Below, one piece after another: positions 48,028 through 56,849 of a DNA stretch of 64,000 nucleotides (within the stretch, counting starts at the first letter, position 1; every line of letters starts with the position of its first letter). The position numbers and the translations under genes are program-made. Origin of the DNA: Streptomyces griseofuscus (GTDB taxonomy: Bacteria > Actinomycetota > Actinomycetes > Streptomycetales > Streptomycetaceae); the NCBI RefSeq assembly GCF_014673495.1, contig NZ_CP051006.1, forward strand, positions 3,038,001 to 3,102,000. The letters are read 5' to 3'. The notes beneath the pieces are model-generated. The model was not told where the DNA came from, did not search any database, and was given only the letters and a program-made list of their open reading frames with translations.

Positions 48028-48573
48028 ACGACGAGGGTCGGCACCCTGACGCCCTCGGCGCAGGGCACTCGTCGGACGGGACGCGTGGGGCGGGCGGGGC
48101 CCGAGGAGGCGGGGGTCGGCCCGGGGGGTGCGTCCGGCAACCGGCGCCCGGGGGGCCACGGCCGAGATCTGCTCCCGAGGGCCGGGGCGGGGGCGGGGGC
48201 TGGCTTCGGTTGAGCAGCCCGTGTACGACCGGCCCTCGTTCAGCCGTCCCCTCGCGACCGGCCTCCACGCACCAACCCATCCGCAGTCTGCCCCTGTCCG
48301 GCAGCGCTTGCGCGGCCGGTCCCTGCCCGACAACCTGTGCGCGAGCGGCCTTGCCCGACAACCCGTGCGCGAGCGGCCCGTGTCCAGCAACTCGTGCGCA
48401 GTCGACCTCTGTTCAGCCCTCCCCGCGCGACCGGCCCTCGCGCAGCAATCCGTGCGCGGCCGGTCTCTGCCCAGCAACTCATGCGCGGCCAGCCCCCGCG
48501 CGACCGGCCCCGTGCGCACCGGCCCATCCGCAGTCGGTCCCTGTCCAGCGCCGCTGCGACGCCGGGCCCGGTT
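48028..48573. other. Non-coding region with degenerate repeats
   Basis: About 545 bp between the DUF6083 gene and the DeoR-type regulator. Apart from the repeat array at 48307-48545 I see no gene; open frames here have repeat-driven Arg/Ala/Gly composition. Confidence 0.5.
48307..48545. repeat. Degenerate tandem array of ~30-bp units
   Basis: About eight imperfect copies of 28-31 bp, built on GTGCGCGGCCGGTC followed by CCTGCCCAGCAACTC-like sequence. It is unrelated in sequence to the array at 47300. Not CRISPR, since units abut without spacers. Confidence 0.6.
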
Positions 48574-49674
48574 TCAGTAGCCCCTGCGTCCGCGGGCCCC
48601 CGTGCCCCGCCCGCACGAGGCTCGTATCGCCAGTGCCGGTTGCAGGGTCAGATGGTGGACCGGCAGGGGGCGGGGGGAGCGGAGGCGGGAGGTGAGGAGT
48701 TCGATGCCCTTGCGGCCCAGGGCCCGTTTCGGTGGCGCGACGGCGGTCAGGGGGACGCTGGCCAGGGCGGCGACCTCGTCGTCGTAGGAGATGATCGCCA
48801 GGTCCTGGGGGACGCGGATGCCGCGCTGCGCCGCCAGTTGGAGCAGGACGATGGCCTCCGCGTCGCCGTGGGCGAGGACGGCGGTGACGCCCTGGGCGCG
48901 CAGGTCGTCGAGGACCTCGTCGATGCGCTGCTCGGTGTGCGGAGAGGTCTCGCGCTGCGGGACCAGGTGGACCGGGGCGTCCTGGTCGAGACCCAGGGCG
49001 CGCAGAGCGTGGGTGTGGCCGAGGCGGACGGCGGGGGCCGTGGGGCCCAGGTCCTTGACCATGAGGGCGATCCGGCGGTGCCCGAGGCGGGCCAGGTGCT
49101 CCACGGCCAGCCGGGCACCGGCCTGGTGGTCGGTGACCACATGGTCGAGGCGGTCGACCAGGGTGGTGGAGCGCAGTTCGCGTTCCACCAGGACCACCGG
49201 GATCTTCAGCTCGCGCAGGCGTTCCTCGAAGCGGGTGTGGCGGGAGTTCTCCAGGGTCGGCGGGGCCAGCAGCAGGCCGTCGACGCCGTCGTCCAGATGG
49301 CGGCGGATGGCCACCAGGTCCTGCTCGGGCTGGTAGTCGGAGAAGGCGAGGGTCAGTTCGGCGTTGAGCTCCGACGCCGCCTCGCGGGCCCCCTCCAGCA
49401 CCTCACGGAAGTAGGGGCCGTTGGGCAGCAGCAGGCCCAACCGAAGTGCGTCCGGCGCGCGTTCGGGCTCCTGGCCGGTGATCGCGGCCCTGCGGTCCAG
49501 GGCGACGCCGCCGTGGAAGCGCCGTACCAGGCCCTCGCGTTCCAGGGCTTCGACATCGCGTCGCACCGTGACATCGGAGACCCCCAGCAGGCCCACGAGA
49601 TCGCTGATCCGTGCCGAACCGTGCTCCCGCAGATGGGCGAGGAGCAGGTCGTGCCGGTCCGGAGAGAGCATCAC
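48574..49674 (-). CDS. Transcriptional regulator: DeoR-type HTH with sugar-binding (LacI-type) sensor
   Basis: 366 residues. Residues 1-60: DeoR winged helix (RHDLLLAHLREHGSARISDLVG, SDVTVRRDVEALEREGLVRR). About 78-345: periplasmic-binding-protein-like sensor with LGLLLPNGPYFREVLEGA, DGVDGLLLAPPTLEN, LARLGHRRIALMV, AVLAHGDAEAI and LAIISYDDEVAA, as in LacI/GalR proteins. A local repressor answering to a sugar is the natural role. Divergent from the ABC transporter genes. Start GTG 49674 or ATG 49671. Confidence 0.9.
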   Translation of the reverse strand: MMLSPDRHDLLLAHLREHGSARISDLVGLLGVSDVTVRRDVEALEREGLVRRFHGGVALDRRAAITGQEPERAPDALRLGLLLPNGPYFREVLEGAREAASELNAELTLAFSDYQPEQDLVAIRRHLDDGVDGLLLAPPTLENSRHTRFEERLRELKIPVVLVERELRSTTLVDRLDHVVTDHQAGARLAVEHLARLGHRRIALMVKDLGPTAPAVRLGHTHALRALGLDQDAPVHLVPQRETSPHTEQRIDEVLDDLRAQGVTAVLAHGDAEAIVLLQLAAQRGIRVPQDLAIISYDDEVAALASVPLTAVAPPKRALGRKGIELLTSRLRSPRPLPVHHLTLQPALAIRASCGRGTGARGRRGY

Positions 49675-50024
49675 GCGTCACATTTCCCTTGGCGCTGGCA
49701 TGGAAAGGGTTTCGAACTGTTGGGAACGGAAGAAACCTAGCGCGCCGAAGGGGAGTTGGGCAGCCCTCGATGACCCGGTGAAGGCAGAAAGGCTGCCGAG
49801 GTGGTGACTGACCGAAAAGAGGAATAGAGGGAGAAAGAGGAAGGGAACGGGATATGGAAAGGCTCCGGATGCTTCCGGGTCGTTCCAAGTGCGCACGACC
49901 TCATTGACGGGTTACGGACCTGACCGGATGCTGAAGCCGCATCGGACGGCGGGGGCCCCTGCGGGCAGCCCGCCGTGTTCGGCGGCGCCTCGATGCCCCA
50001 CCTCGCCCCTGGAAGGAGGCCCCT
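49675..50024. promoter_or_regulatory. Divergent control region of the sugar-uptake locus, with a purine tract
   Basis: 350 bp between the divergent repressor and permease genes. Contains a nearly all-purine stretch at 49814-49862 (A/G with few T/C) that stands out from the GC-balanced surroundings. I could not find a convincing repressor palindrome by eye. Confidence 0.5.
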
Positions 50025-51017
50025 GTGTCCCTGGTCGGCCAGCGGCCCGGCAGCACACCGGCCGAGCGGCCCGGCGCAGCCCCCGAAGCACCCACCGCAC
50101 CGACCCGGCACACGGTGTCCCGGTGGCAGCGGGTGCGGCGGGACCGGGTGCTGCTGCTCATGATGGTGCCGGGCGTGCTGTATTTCGTGATCTTCCAGTA
50201 CGGCGCTCTCGCCATGAACGTGATCGCCTTCCAGCACTACATCCCGTTTCTCGGGATGAGCAACAGCCCCTGGGCCGGGATCTCCAACTTCCGGACGCTG
50301 TTCGGTGATCCGGGGTTCTGGCAGGCCGTGTGGCACACGGTGAGCCTCGCCCTGTTCCAGCTGGTGTTCTTCATCCCGGTGCCGCTCGCGGTGGCGCTGC
50401 TGCTGCACAGCGTGCTGAACGGGCCGGTGCGCAAGTTCGTGCAGTCGGTGGTGTTCCTGCCGCACTTCGTCTCCTGGGTCGTGGCCATCGCCCTGATCCA
50501 GCAGATGGTGGGCCCCACCGGTGTGCTGACCAATTTGCTGTCCGGTGGCGGCGACCATGTGGTGAACCTGTTCACCGACCCCTCGCTGTTCCAGCCGATG
50601 ATGGTCGCCGAGCTGATCTGGAAGGACTGCGGCTGGGCCACGGTGATCTTCACCGCCGCCCTCTTCCAGGTGGACGAGCAGCTCTACGAGTCGGCGGCCA
50701 TGGACGGCGCCGGGCCCTGGCGCCGCTTGTGGCATGTCACCCTGCCCGGCGTACGACCGGTCGTGGTGCTCGTGCTGATCATGCGGCTCGGTTCCGTCTT
50801 CAGTGTCGGCTTCGACCAAGTGCTGCTCCAGCGCGACTCGTTCGGGCAGCGGGTATCCGAGGTGATCGACACGTACGTCTACTACCACGCCACCGTCAAC
50901 GGCGACTGGTCCGTCGCCGCGGCCGCGGGACTGTTCAAGGGCGTTGTCGCCCTGGTCCTGGTGGTCGCCGCGAACAAGGTCGCCCACCGGCTCGGCGAGC
51001 AGGGGGTCTACCGATGA
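50025..51017 (+). CDS. Carbohydrate ABC transporter permease (first)
   Basis: 330 residues from GTG 50025 (GGAAGGAGG 5 bases upstream). About six membrane helices; the EAA loop reads YESAAMDGAGPWRRLWHVTLP, which contacts the ATPase. Similar to LplB/YtcP-type permeases for polysaccharide fragments, which begin with an unusual cytoplasmic stretch like this one. Its stop overlaps the start of the second permease by 4 bp. Confidence 0.92.
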   Translation: MSLVGQRPGSTPAERPGAAPEAPTAPTRHTVSRWQRVRRDRVLLLMMVPGVLYFVIFQYGALAMNVIAFQHYIPFLGMSNSPWAGISNFRTLFGDPGFWQAVWHTVSLALFQLVFFIPVPLAVALLLHSVLNGPVRKFVQSVVFLPHFVSWVVAIALIQQMVGPTGVLTNLLSGGGDHVVNLFTDPSLFQPMMVAELIWKDCGWATVIFTAALFQVDEQLYESAAMDGAGPWRRLWHVTLPGVRPVVVLVLIMRLGSVFSVGFDQVLLQRDSFGQRVSEVIDTYVYYHATVNGDWSVAAAAGLFKGVVALVLVVAANKVAHRLGEQGVYR

Positions 51018-51997
51018 GCCCGGCCACCGGGGCGACGGCCCGCCGAGCGAAGGACAGCGGCCCCAAGGTCAGCCGTATGCCGAACGGTCGTATGCCGGGC
51101 GGTCGTACGAAGGCCCGGCGGCCCGCCTGGCAGGAGGAGCCGAGGGCCCTCACCACGGCCGGCAAGGTGCTGGCGACGGTGCTGATCACGGTGGCCGTGG
51201 TGGCGCCCTTCTGGGTGGTGCTGGCCACCAGCCTCAGCTCCAGCCGCCAGGTCACCGCGGACGGCGGGTACTCGCTGTGGCCGCGGGAGTTCTCGCTGCA
51301 CGCCTTCCACCAGATCCTCACCGGCTCCACCGCGGGCCGCGCCCTGGTGATGTCGCTCCTGCTGGTGGTGGTCGGTACGGCGGTGTCGCTGGCCGCGACC
51401 GTCCTGCTGGCGTACGCCTTGGCCCGGCCCGGGGTGATCGGGGGCGGCTGGGTGCTGAAGATGACGCTGATCGCGTTCCTCTTCCCGCCCGGGATCATCC
51501 CCGCCTACCTGGTCGTCGACAACCTCGGGCTGATCGACAGCTACCCCTCGCTGGTGCTGCCCGTCGTCGTCGACGTGTTCAACCTGGTGGTGCTGCGCGG
51601 CTTCTTCCAGGGACTGCCCGGCGAGCTGTTCGAGGCGGCCCGCCTGGACGGGGCCGGCGAGTTCACCGTCCTGTGGCGGATCGTGCTGCCGCTGTCCAAG
51701 TCGGTGATCGCGGTCGTCGGGTTCTTCTACGGCGTCACCTACTGGAACGACTTCTTCCGGGCCCTGTTCTACCTCAACGACCCCGGCCGCTGGCCGCTCA
51801 GCACCCTGCTGCGGCTGCTGGTCACCCAGGGGGTCACCGCGGACGCGAACGGCACCACCGCGAGCGCCCTCCAGGACACCTCCCGGACCACCCTGATGGC
51901 CACCATCGTCCTCGCGGTCGTCCCCGTCCTGGTCGTCTACCCCTTCGTCCAGCGGTTCTTCACCAAGGGCGTGCTCACCGGCGCGGTCAAATCCTGA
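51014..51997 (+). CDS. Carbohydrate ABC transporter permease (second)
   Basis: 327 residues from ATG 51014, overlapping the previous stop. About six helices; EAA loop LFEAARLDGAGEFTVLWRIVLPLS. Resembles LplC/YtcO partners. A Lys/Arg-rich N-terminal tail of about 40 residues precedes helix 1. Forms the membrane pore with the first permease. Confidence 0.92.
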   Translation: MSPATGATARRAKDSGPKVSRMPNGRMPGGRTKARRPAWQEEPRALTTAGKVLATVLITVAVVAPFWVVLATSLSSSRQVTADGGYSLWPREFSLHAFHQILTGSTAGRALVMSLLLVVVGTAVSLAATVLLAYALARPGVIGGGWVLKMTLIAFLFPPGIIPAYLVVDNLGLIDSYPSLVLPVVVDVFNLVVLRGFFQGLPGELFEAARLDGAGEFTVLWRIVLPLSKSVIAVVGFFYGVTYWNDFFRALFYLNDPGRWPLSTLLRLLVTQGVTADANGTTASALQDTSRTTLMATIVLAVVPVLVVYPFVQRFFTKGVLTGAVKS

Positions 51998-52079
51998 CCC
52001 CTGCGGTCAAGTCCTCGCCCCCACCGCTCGGTTCCGCTCTGCCCCGCCCCCTGAACAAACGCGTCCGCTTGGAGCCCCC

Positions 52080-53732
52080 ATGTCCCTGAACATGTCCCGC
52101 CGCTCGGTGCTCAGAGCAGCCGGTGCCGGAGCCGCCGTCCTCGCCGCCGGTCCCGCGCTCGCCGCCTGCGACAACGGCGGCGGCCCGGTGTCCGTCTCCA
52201 ACGAGGGCACCAAGCACGCCGCCTGGCCCGCCCATGTGCCCGCGAAGGTCCACTACGACCTGCCCGCGCTGCCCGAGAACGGCGCCCCGGCGGTCCTCAA
52301 CTACCCCTCGCTGCCGCTGCCTTCGTCGGTGCGAAGCAAGCCGGGCGACGGCTCGACGGTCTCCTGCATGGCGCTGAGCTACGGCGCCGCCGTCAAGCTC
52401 GACTCCTCCAACCGGCTGGTCAGGGCCGTCGGCGACGCGATGGGTGTCACGCTCAAGCCGCGGTTCGTCATCGACACAGGCACCAGCTACACCACCGCGC
52501 TGGCGACCATGATGGCGGGCGGCGACCAGCCGGACATCCTGATGATCCCGGCCACCGGCGCGCCCAGCATCAGCGAGTTCATCCGCTCCAAGTGCGCCGA
52601 CCTCAGCGAGTACCTGTCCGGCGACGCGATCAAGGAGTACCCGAACCTCGCCGCCCTGCCCACCCGGGGCTGGCAGCTGATGGGCCGGATCGGCGGCGGG
52701 ATATACGGCGTCCCCACCTACCGCTACAACGCCCCGCAGGTCGGTCTGTTCGCCGACCGCGACAAGCTGGAGAAGGCGGGGATCTGGGGCAGGGGCGTCG
52801 GCGTCCAGGAGTTCACCGACGCGATGGCCAGGCTGAGCGTGAACGGCCGCTACGGCATCGGCAGTTCGAGCGCGGCCGCGTTCGGCTGGACCTATCACGC
52901 CGGTGCGGCCGGCGCCCCCAACTGGTGGGACGAGTCCGGCGGGAGCTTCCGTTTCACCGCCGACACCCCGGAGTTCGAGCAGGCGATGGAGAACATGCAC
53001 CGCTTCCACACGCGCCGGATCTACAACCCGGACGCGCTGACGCTGGGCGCCGGTGACGCCCAGCCCAAGTTCCTCAACGGCACCTGGCTCACCTGGTCCA
53101 ACGGCACCGGAGCCGCCGCCCAGATCTTCTCCCAGGTGCGGGGCTTCACCCCCGACCTCGCCTTCCCCTACGGCGACAGGCCCAACACTCCGGGTGGCGA
53201 CTCGGTGTTCGGGTTCACGGTCATCAAGAAGTCCTCCCCGGCCCGGATCAAGATGCTGCTGCGGATCCTCGACTTCTTCGCGGCGCCGTTCGGCACCAAG
53301 GAGTTCGAGCTGACCCGGTACGGCGTCGAGGGCGTGCACTTCACCCGCGACAAGGGCTGCGCCCCGGCGCACGCGACCAGGCTCGGGCAGACGGAGAACA
53401 GCACCAACCTGCCGTTCCAGTACTTCAACATGGCGCCCCAGCCGCTGTTCTTCCCCGGGCTCGCCGACCTCGCCAAGCGGCTCTACACCTCGCAGAAGGC
53501 GCTGCTGCCGATCTGCGTGCCGGACGCCTCGGCCGCCTACCGCTTCTCCTCGGCCACCTTCAGCGCCAAGTGGGCCGGGGTCTCCCCCGCGCTCAACTCC
53601 GCGGTGATGGACGCCGTGTCCGGCAAGACGAAGGTGTCCGACTGGAAGGGCACCGTCGCCCGGATCAAGCAGCAGAACGGCATCGACCGGATGGCCGAGG
53701 AGTTCGCCGAGGCCAAGTCGGCCGCGCGATGA
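52080..53732 (+). CDS. Extracellular solute-binding lipoprotein
   Basis: 550 residues from ATG 52080 (TTGGAG 5 bases upstream). The N-terminus has SRRSVLRAAG (twin-arginine-like) and a lipobox LAAC, so it is probably exported by Tat and lipidated at Cys34. The long bilobed body (family LipO/YtcQ, about 500-550 residues) includes GDQPDILMIPATGAPSISE and FLNGTWLTWSNG. It binds an oligosaccharide, probably acidic or rhamnose-rich by family habit; no residue shows this directly. Confidence 0.9.
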   Translation: MSLNMSRRSVLRAAGAGAAVLAAGPALAACDNGGGPVSVSNEGTKHAAWPAHVPAKVHYDLPALPENGAPAVLNYPSLPLPSSVRSKPGDGSTVSCMALSYGAAVKLDSSNRLVRAVGDAMGVTLKPRFVIDTGTSYTTALATMMAGGDQPDILMIPATGAPSISEFIRSKCADLSEYLSGDAIKEYPNLAALPTRGWQLMGRIGGGIYGVPTYRYNAPQVGLFADRDKLEKAGIWGRGVGVQEFTDAMARLSVNGRYGIGSSSAAAFGWTYHAGAAGAPNWWDESGGSFRFTADTPEFEQAMENMHRFHTRRIYNPDALTLGAGDAQPKFLNGTWLTWSNGTGAAAQIFSQVRGFTPDLAFPYGDRPNTPGGDSVFGFTVIKKSSPARIKMLLRILDFFAAPFGTKEFELTRYGVEGVHFTRDKGCAPAHATRLGQTENSTNLPFQYFNMAPQPLFFPGLADLAKRLYTSQKALLPICVPDASAAYRFSSATFSAKWAGVSPALNSAVMDAVSGKTKVSDWKGTVARIKQQNGIDRMAEEFAEAKSAAR

Positions 53733-53788
53733 GCCCGGCCATCCCGTGGTGAGCCCGGCCGCCGCCCGCTGACGTACCGCATCTCCCG

Positions 53789-53820
53789 CGTGGGGCGCCG
53801 CCTTCCGCCGGCGCCCCACG
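53789..53820 (+). terminator. Terminator after the binding-protein gene
   Basis: Perfect 12-bp arms (53789-53800 and 53809-53820, CGTGGGGCGCCG and its complement) with an 8-base loop, between the binding-protein and dehydrogenase genes. It may reduce expression of the downstream genes. Confidence 0.7.
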
Positions 53821-53840
53821 CCCCTGACCCGAGGAGTCCC

Positions 53841-54899
53841 GTGTCCGACCTGCCCCCCGCGGCCCGCCGCCCCCGGGTCCTTGCCCCGGCACCCGGCCGC
53901 CCCCGGGTCCTGCTCGCCATGCAGCGCGATCTGCTGCCCCTGCTGCTCGACCCGGCGCGGACAGCCCGGCTCACCGGCCTCGCCGACCTGGATCCCACGC
54001 TGGTCGCCGACGACTTCACCGCTGACGGCATCGCCGCCGAACTCGCCCGTGCCGAGGTGCTGTTCACCTTCTGGGGCTGCCCTCCCCTCACCCCCGAGGT
54101 GCTGGCCGGGGCGCCCCGGCTGCGGGCGGTGGTGCATGCCGCGGGCTCGGTGAAGAACTTCGTCACCGACGCCTGCTGGGAGCGGGGCATCGCCCTCTCC
54201 TCGGCCGCCGACGCCAACGCGCTGCCGGTGGCCGAGTACGCGCTGGCGATGATCCTGCTCGCCAACAAGCGGGCGCTGACCACGCGCGACCGGTACCGGG
54301 CCGTGCGCGGTCAGGTGCCCTGGCAGCACGAGTACCGCGACGCCGGCAACTACCGGCGCAGCGTCGGCATCGTCGGCGCCTCCCGCACCGGGCGCCGGGT
54401 CATCGCGCTGCTCGCTCCCTATGACCTGGCACTCCTGCTGCACGACCCGTACTTGGACGCGGCGGGGGCCCGTGCGCTCGGTGTGGAGCCGGTCGGCCTG
54501 GACGAGCTGTGCGCCCGCTGCGACGTGGTCTCGCTGCACGCGCCCGCGCTGCCCGAGACCCGGCACCTGATCGACGAGCGCCGGCTGAAGCTGATGCCGG
54601 ACGGCGCCACGCTGGTCAACACCGCGCGCGGGGCGCTGGTGGACACCGGGGCACTGACCCGCGAGCTGACCAGCGGCCGGCTGAACGCCGTACTGGATGT
54701 GACCGAACCGGAGATCCTGCCGCCCGACTCCCCGCTGTACGACCTGGACAACGTGGTGCTCACCCCGCACATCGCCGGTTCGCTCGGCGGTGAGCTGCAC
54801 CGGATGGCGGACTCGGCCCTGGACGAGCTGGAACGCCTCGCGCACGGGCGGCCGTTCGCGCATCCGGTCGTCCGTGAGCAGTTCGAGCGCTCGGCCTGA
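53841..54899 (+). CDS. D-isomer-specific 2-hydroxyacid dehydrogenase
   Basis: 352 residues from GTG 53841 (GAGGAG 4 bases upstream). Interconverts a 2-hydroxyacid and a 2-oxoacid with NAD(P). The nucleotide loop is GIVGASRTGRRV, a variant of GxGxxG; catalytic Arg in NTARGALVD, Glu in VTEPEILPP and His in LTPHIAGS are present. In a sugar locus it probably handles a sugar acid such as a glycerate or tartronate derivative; inferred. Confidence 0.9.
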   Translation: MSDLPPAARRPRVLAPAPGRPRVLLAMQRDLLPLLLDPARTARLTGLADLDPTLVADDFTADGIAAELARAEVLFTFWGCPPLTPEVLAGAPRLRAVVHAAGSVKNFVTDACWERGIALSSAADANALPVAEYALAMILLANKRALTTRDRYRAVRGQVPWQHEYRDAGNYRRSVGIVGASRTGRRVIALLAPYDLALLLHDPYLDAAGARALGVEPVGLDELCARCDVVSLHAPALPETRHLIDERRLKLMPDGATLVNTARGALVDTGALTRELTSGRLNAVLDVTEPEILPPDSPLYDLDNVVLTPHIAGSLGGELHRMADSALDELERLAHGRPFAHPVVREQFERSA

Positions 54900-54968
54900 G
54901 GCGGGCCGACGGGGGGAAGACTGGCCCGGCCGTCACCGCGGCCACAGGCCCGACCCGAACGAGGAGCC

Positions 54969-56810
54969 ATGACCCGCAACCGCCCGCACCCGTTCTCCGG
55001 CAACCCCCTGCACAGCCGCGCCGACTGGCAGCGCGCGCTGCTCGACCTGTGCGCCCCGCTCGCCGACGCCTACCCCGACGACGCGGCCCTGGCCGCGCCC
55101 GGCACCGCGTACGAACCCCGGGTCGCCCGGCTGGAGGCGACCGTACGACCGCTGTGGGGGCTGGCCCCGTTCGCCGCGGGCGGCGGCCGGTACGACGGCT
55201 GGGAGCGCATCCGCCGGGCCGTCGCCGCCGGGACCGATCCGGAGCACCCGGGGTACTGGGGTGAGCCCGGCGCGATGGACCAGCGGCTGGTCGAGGCGTC
55301 CGTGCTCGGCTGCACACTGGCCCTGGCCCCCGGGGAGCTGTGGGAGCCGCTCGCCGAGGAGGAGCGGAGGCGGCTCGCCGACTGGCTGCGCCGGGCCGCG
55401 CGGGCCGAACGCGTCCCGGACAACAACTGGCATCTGTTCCCGGTGATGGTGGAGCTGGGCCTGACGGCGGTCGGGGAGCCGCCCGAACCGGGGCGCACCG
55501 AGCGGGCGCTGGCGCGGGTGGAGGACTTCTACCGGGGCGGTGGCTGGTACTCGGACGGCCCGGAGGGCAAACCCTGTGACTACTACGGGCCTTGGGCCCT
55601 GCATCTGTACTCGCTGCTGTACACGGCGCTCGCGCCGGACGCCGATCCGGCGGTCGTGGCGCGGGTACGGGAGCGGGCCGCGCTGTTCGCCGGGGAGTTC
55701 CGGCAGTGGTTCGCGGCCGACGGCGCGGCGCTGCCCCTCGGCCGCAGTCTGACGTACCGGTTCGCGCAGTGCGCGTTCTGGGGCGCGCTCGCCCACGCGG
55801 GGGTCGAGGCGCTGCCCTGGGGGGTGCTGCGCGGGCTGTGGGCGCGGAATCTGCGCTGGTGGGCGCGCCGGCCGATGTTCGCCGCCGACGGCACGCTGTC
55901 GGTCGGCTACGCCTACCCGAATCTCTTCATGAGCGAGCAGTACAACGCGGCGGGCTCCCCGTACTGGGCGTTCAAGGCGTTCCTGCCGCTCGCCCTGCCC
56001 GCCGGGCACCCGTTCTGGACCGCCGAGGAGGAGCCACTGCCCGCCACGGATCCGGTGCGTCCGCAGCCGCAGGCGGGTCTGCTCGTGCAGCACGGCGGCG
56101 GGCACACGACGGCGCTGGCGGCCTGCGACGCGGACACCTGGGTGCGCAACGCGCCCGGGAAGTACGGCAGGTTCGCGTACTCCACGGCCTTCGGCTGCTC
56201 CGTCTCCACCGGTCCGCTCGGCGCGGCGGCCGCCGCTCCCGACAGTGCCCTGCTGCTCAGCGAGGACGGTCTGTACTGGCGCTCCCGGATCGCGTGCGCG
56301 TCCCGCTCCGTGACCGCCGACCGGGTACGGGCCCGCTGGCACCCCTGGCCCGATGTCACCGTCGACACCTGGCTGCTGCCCGCCGGACCCGGCCGGCACG
56401 TCCGTGTCCACCGCCTGGTCACGCCCCGCCCGCTGCACACGGTCGAGGGCGGCTTCGCGGTCCCCCTGGAGGGCTCCGTCACCCGGGCGCAGGGCCGTGG
56501 GGCGCGGGCCGAGTGCGGCGAACTCGCCAGTGGCGTGGCGGATCTGATCGGGACGCGCACGGGCGAGATCATGCTTCCCGACCCCAACAGCCACCTCCTG
56601 TGGCCCCGTACGGCACTGCCCGTGCTGCGGGGGCAACTGCCGCCGGGCGAACACTGGTTGGCCACCGATGTGCTCGCCACCGCGGACGGGAGCACCCCCG
56701 GGACCGAGCCGCCCGACTGGCGCGCCCTGCCCGGACTCCCCCGCGCCTTGGCCGCTCTCCCCCGCGCCCTGCGCGAGGCGCTTCCCGAGCCGGAAGGACC
56801 CACCGGGTGA
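54969..56810 (+). CDS. DUF2264 domain protein
   Basis: 613 residues, cytoplasmic. Motifs of the DUF2264 family, predicted (alpha/alpha)6-type hydrolases: RPLWGLAPFAAGG, PGYWGEPGAMDQRLVEASVLG, VPDNNWHLFPVMVELGL, YRGGGWYSDGPEGKPCDYYG and MSEQYNAAGSPYWAFKAFLPL, plus a C-terminal beta-rich domain. Family members lie beside polysaccharide-uptake genes, so it may cleave the imported oligosaccharide. Catalytic residues are not known to me. Confidence 0.88.
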   Translation: MTRNRPHPFSGNPLHSRADWQRALLDLCAPLADAYPDDAALAAPGTAYEPRVARLEATVRPLWGLAPFAAGGGRYDGWERIRRAVAAGTDPEHPGYWGEPGAMDQRLVEASVLGCTLALAPGELWEPLAEEERRRLADWLRRAARAERVPDNNWHLFPVMVELGLTAVGEPPEPGRTERALARVEDFYRGGGWYSDGPEGKPCDYYGPWALHLYSLLYTALAPDADPAVVARVRERAALFAGEFRQWFAADGAALPLGRSLTYRFAQCAFWGALAHAGVEALPWGVLRGLWARNLRWWARRPMFAADGTLSVGYAYPNLFMSEQYNAAGSPYWAFKAFLPLALPAGHPFWTAEEEPLPATDPVRPQPQAGLLVQHGGGHTTALAACDADTWVRNAPGKYGRFAYSTAFGCSVSTGPLGAAAAAPDSALLLSEDGLYWRSRIACASRSVTADRVRARWHPWPDVTVDTWLLPAGPGRHVRVHRLVTPRPLHTVEGGFAVPLEGSVTRAQGRGARAECGELASGVADLIGTRTGEIMLPDPNSHLLWPRTALPVLRGQLPPGEHWLATDVLATADGSTPGTEPPDWRALPGLPRALAALPRALREALPEPEGPTG

Positions 56811-56849
56811 ACCGCCCGATCCGCGGTAGGGCCGGGCGGCGGGAGCCGG

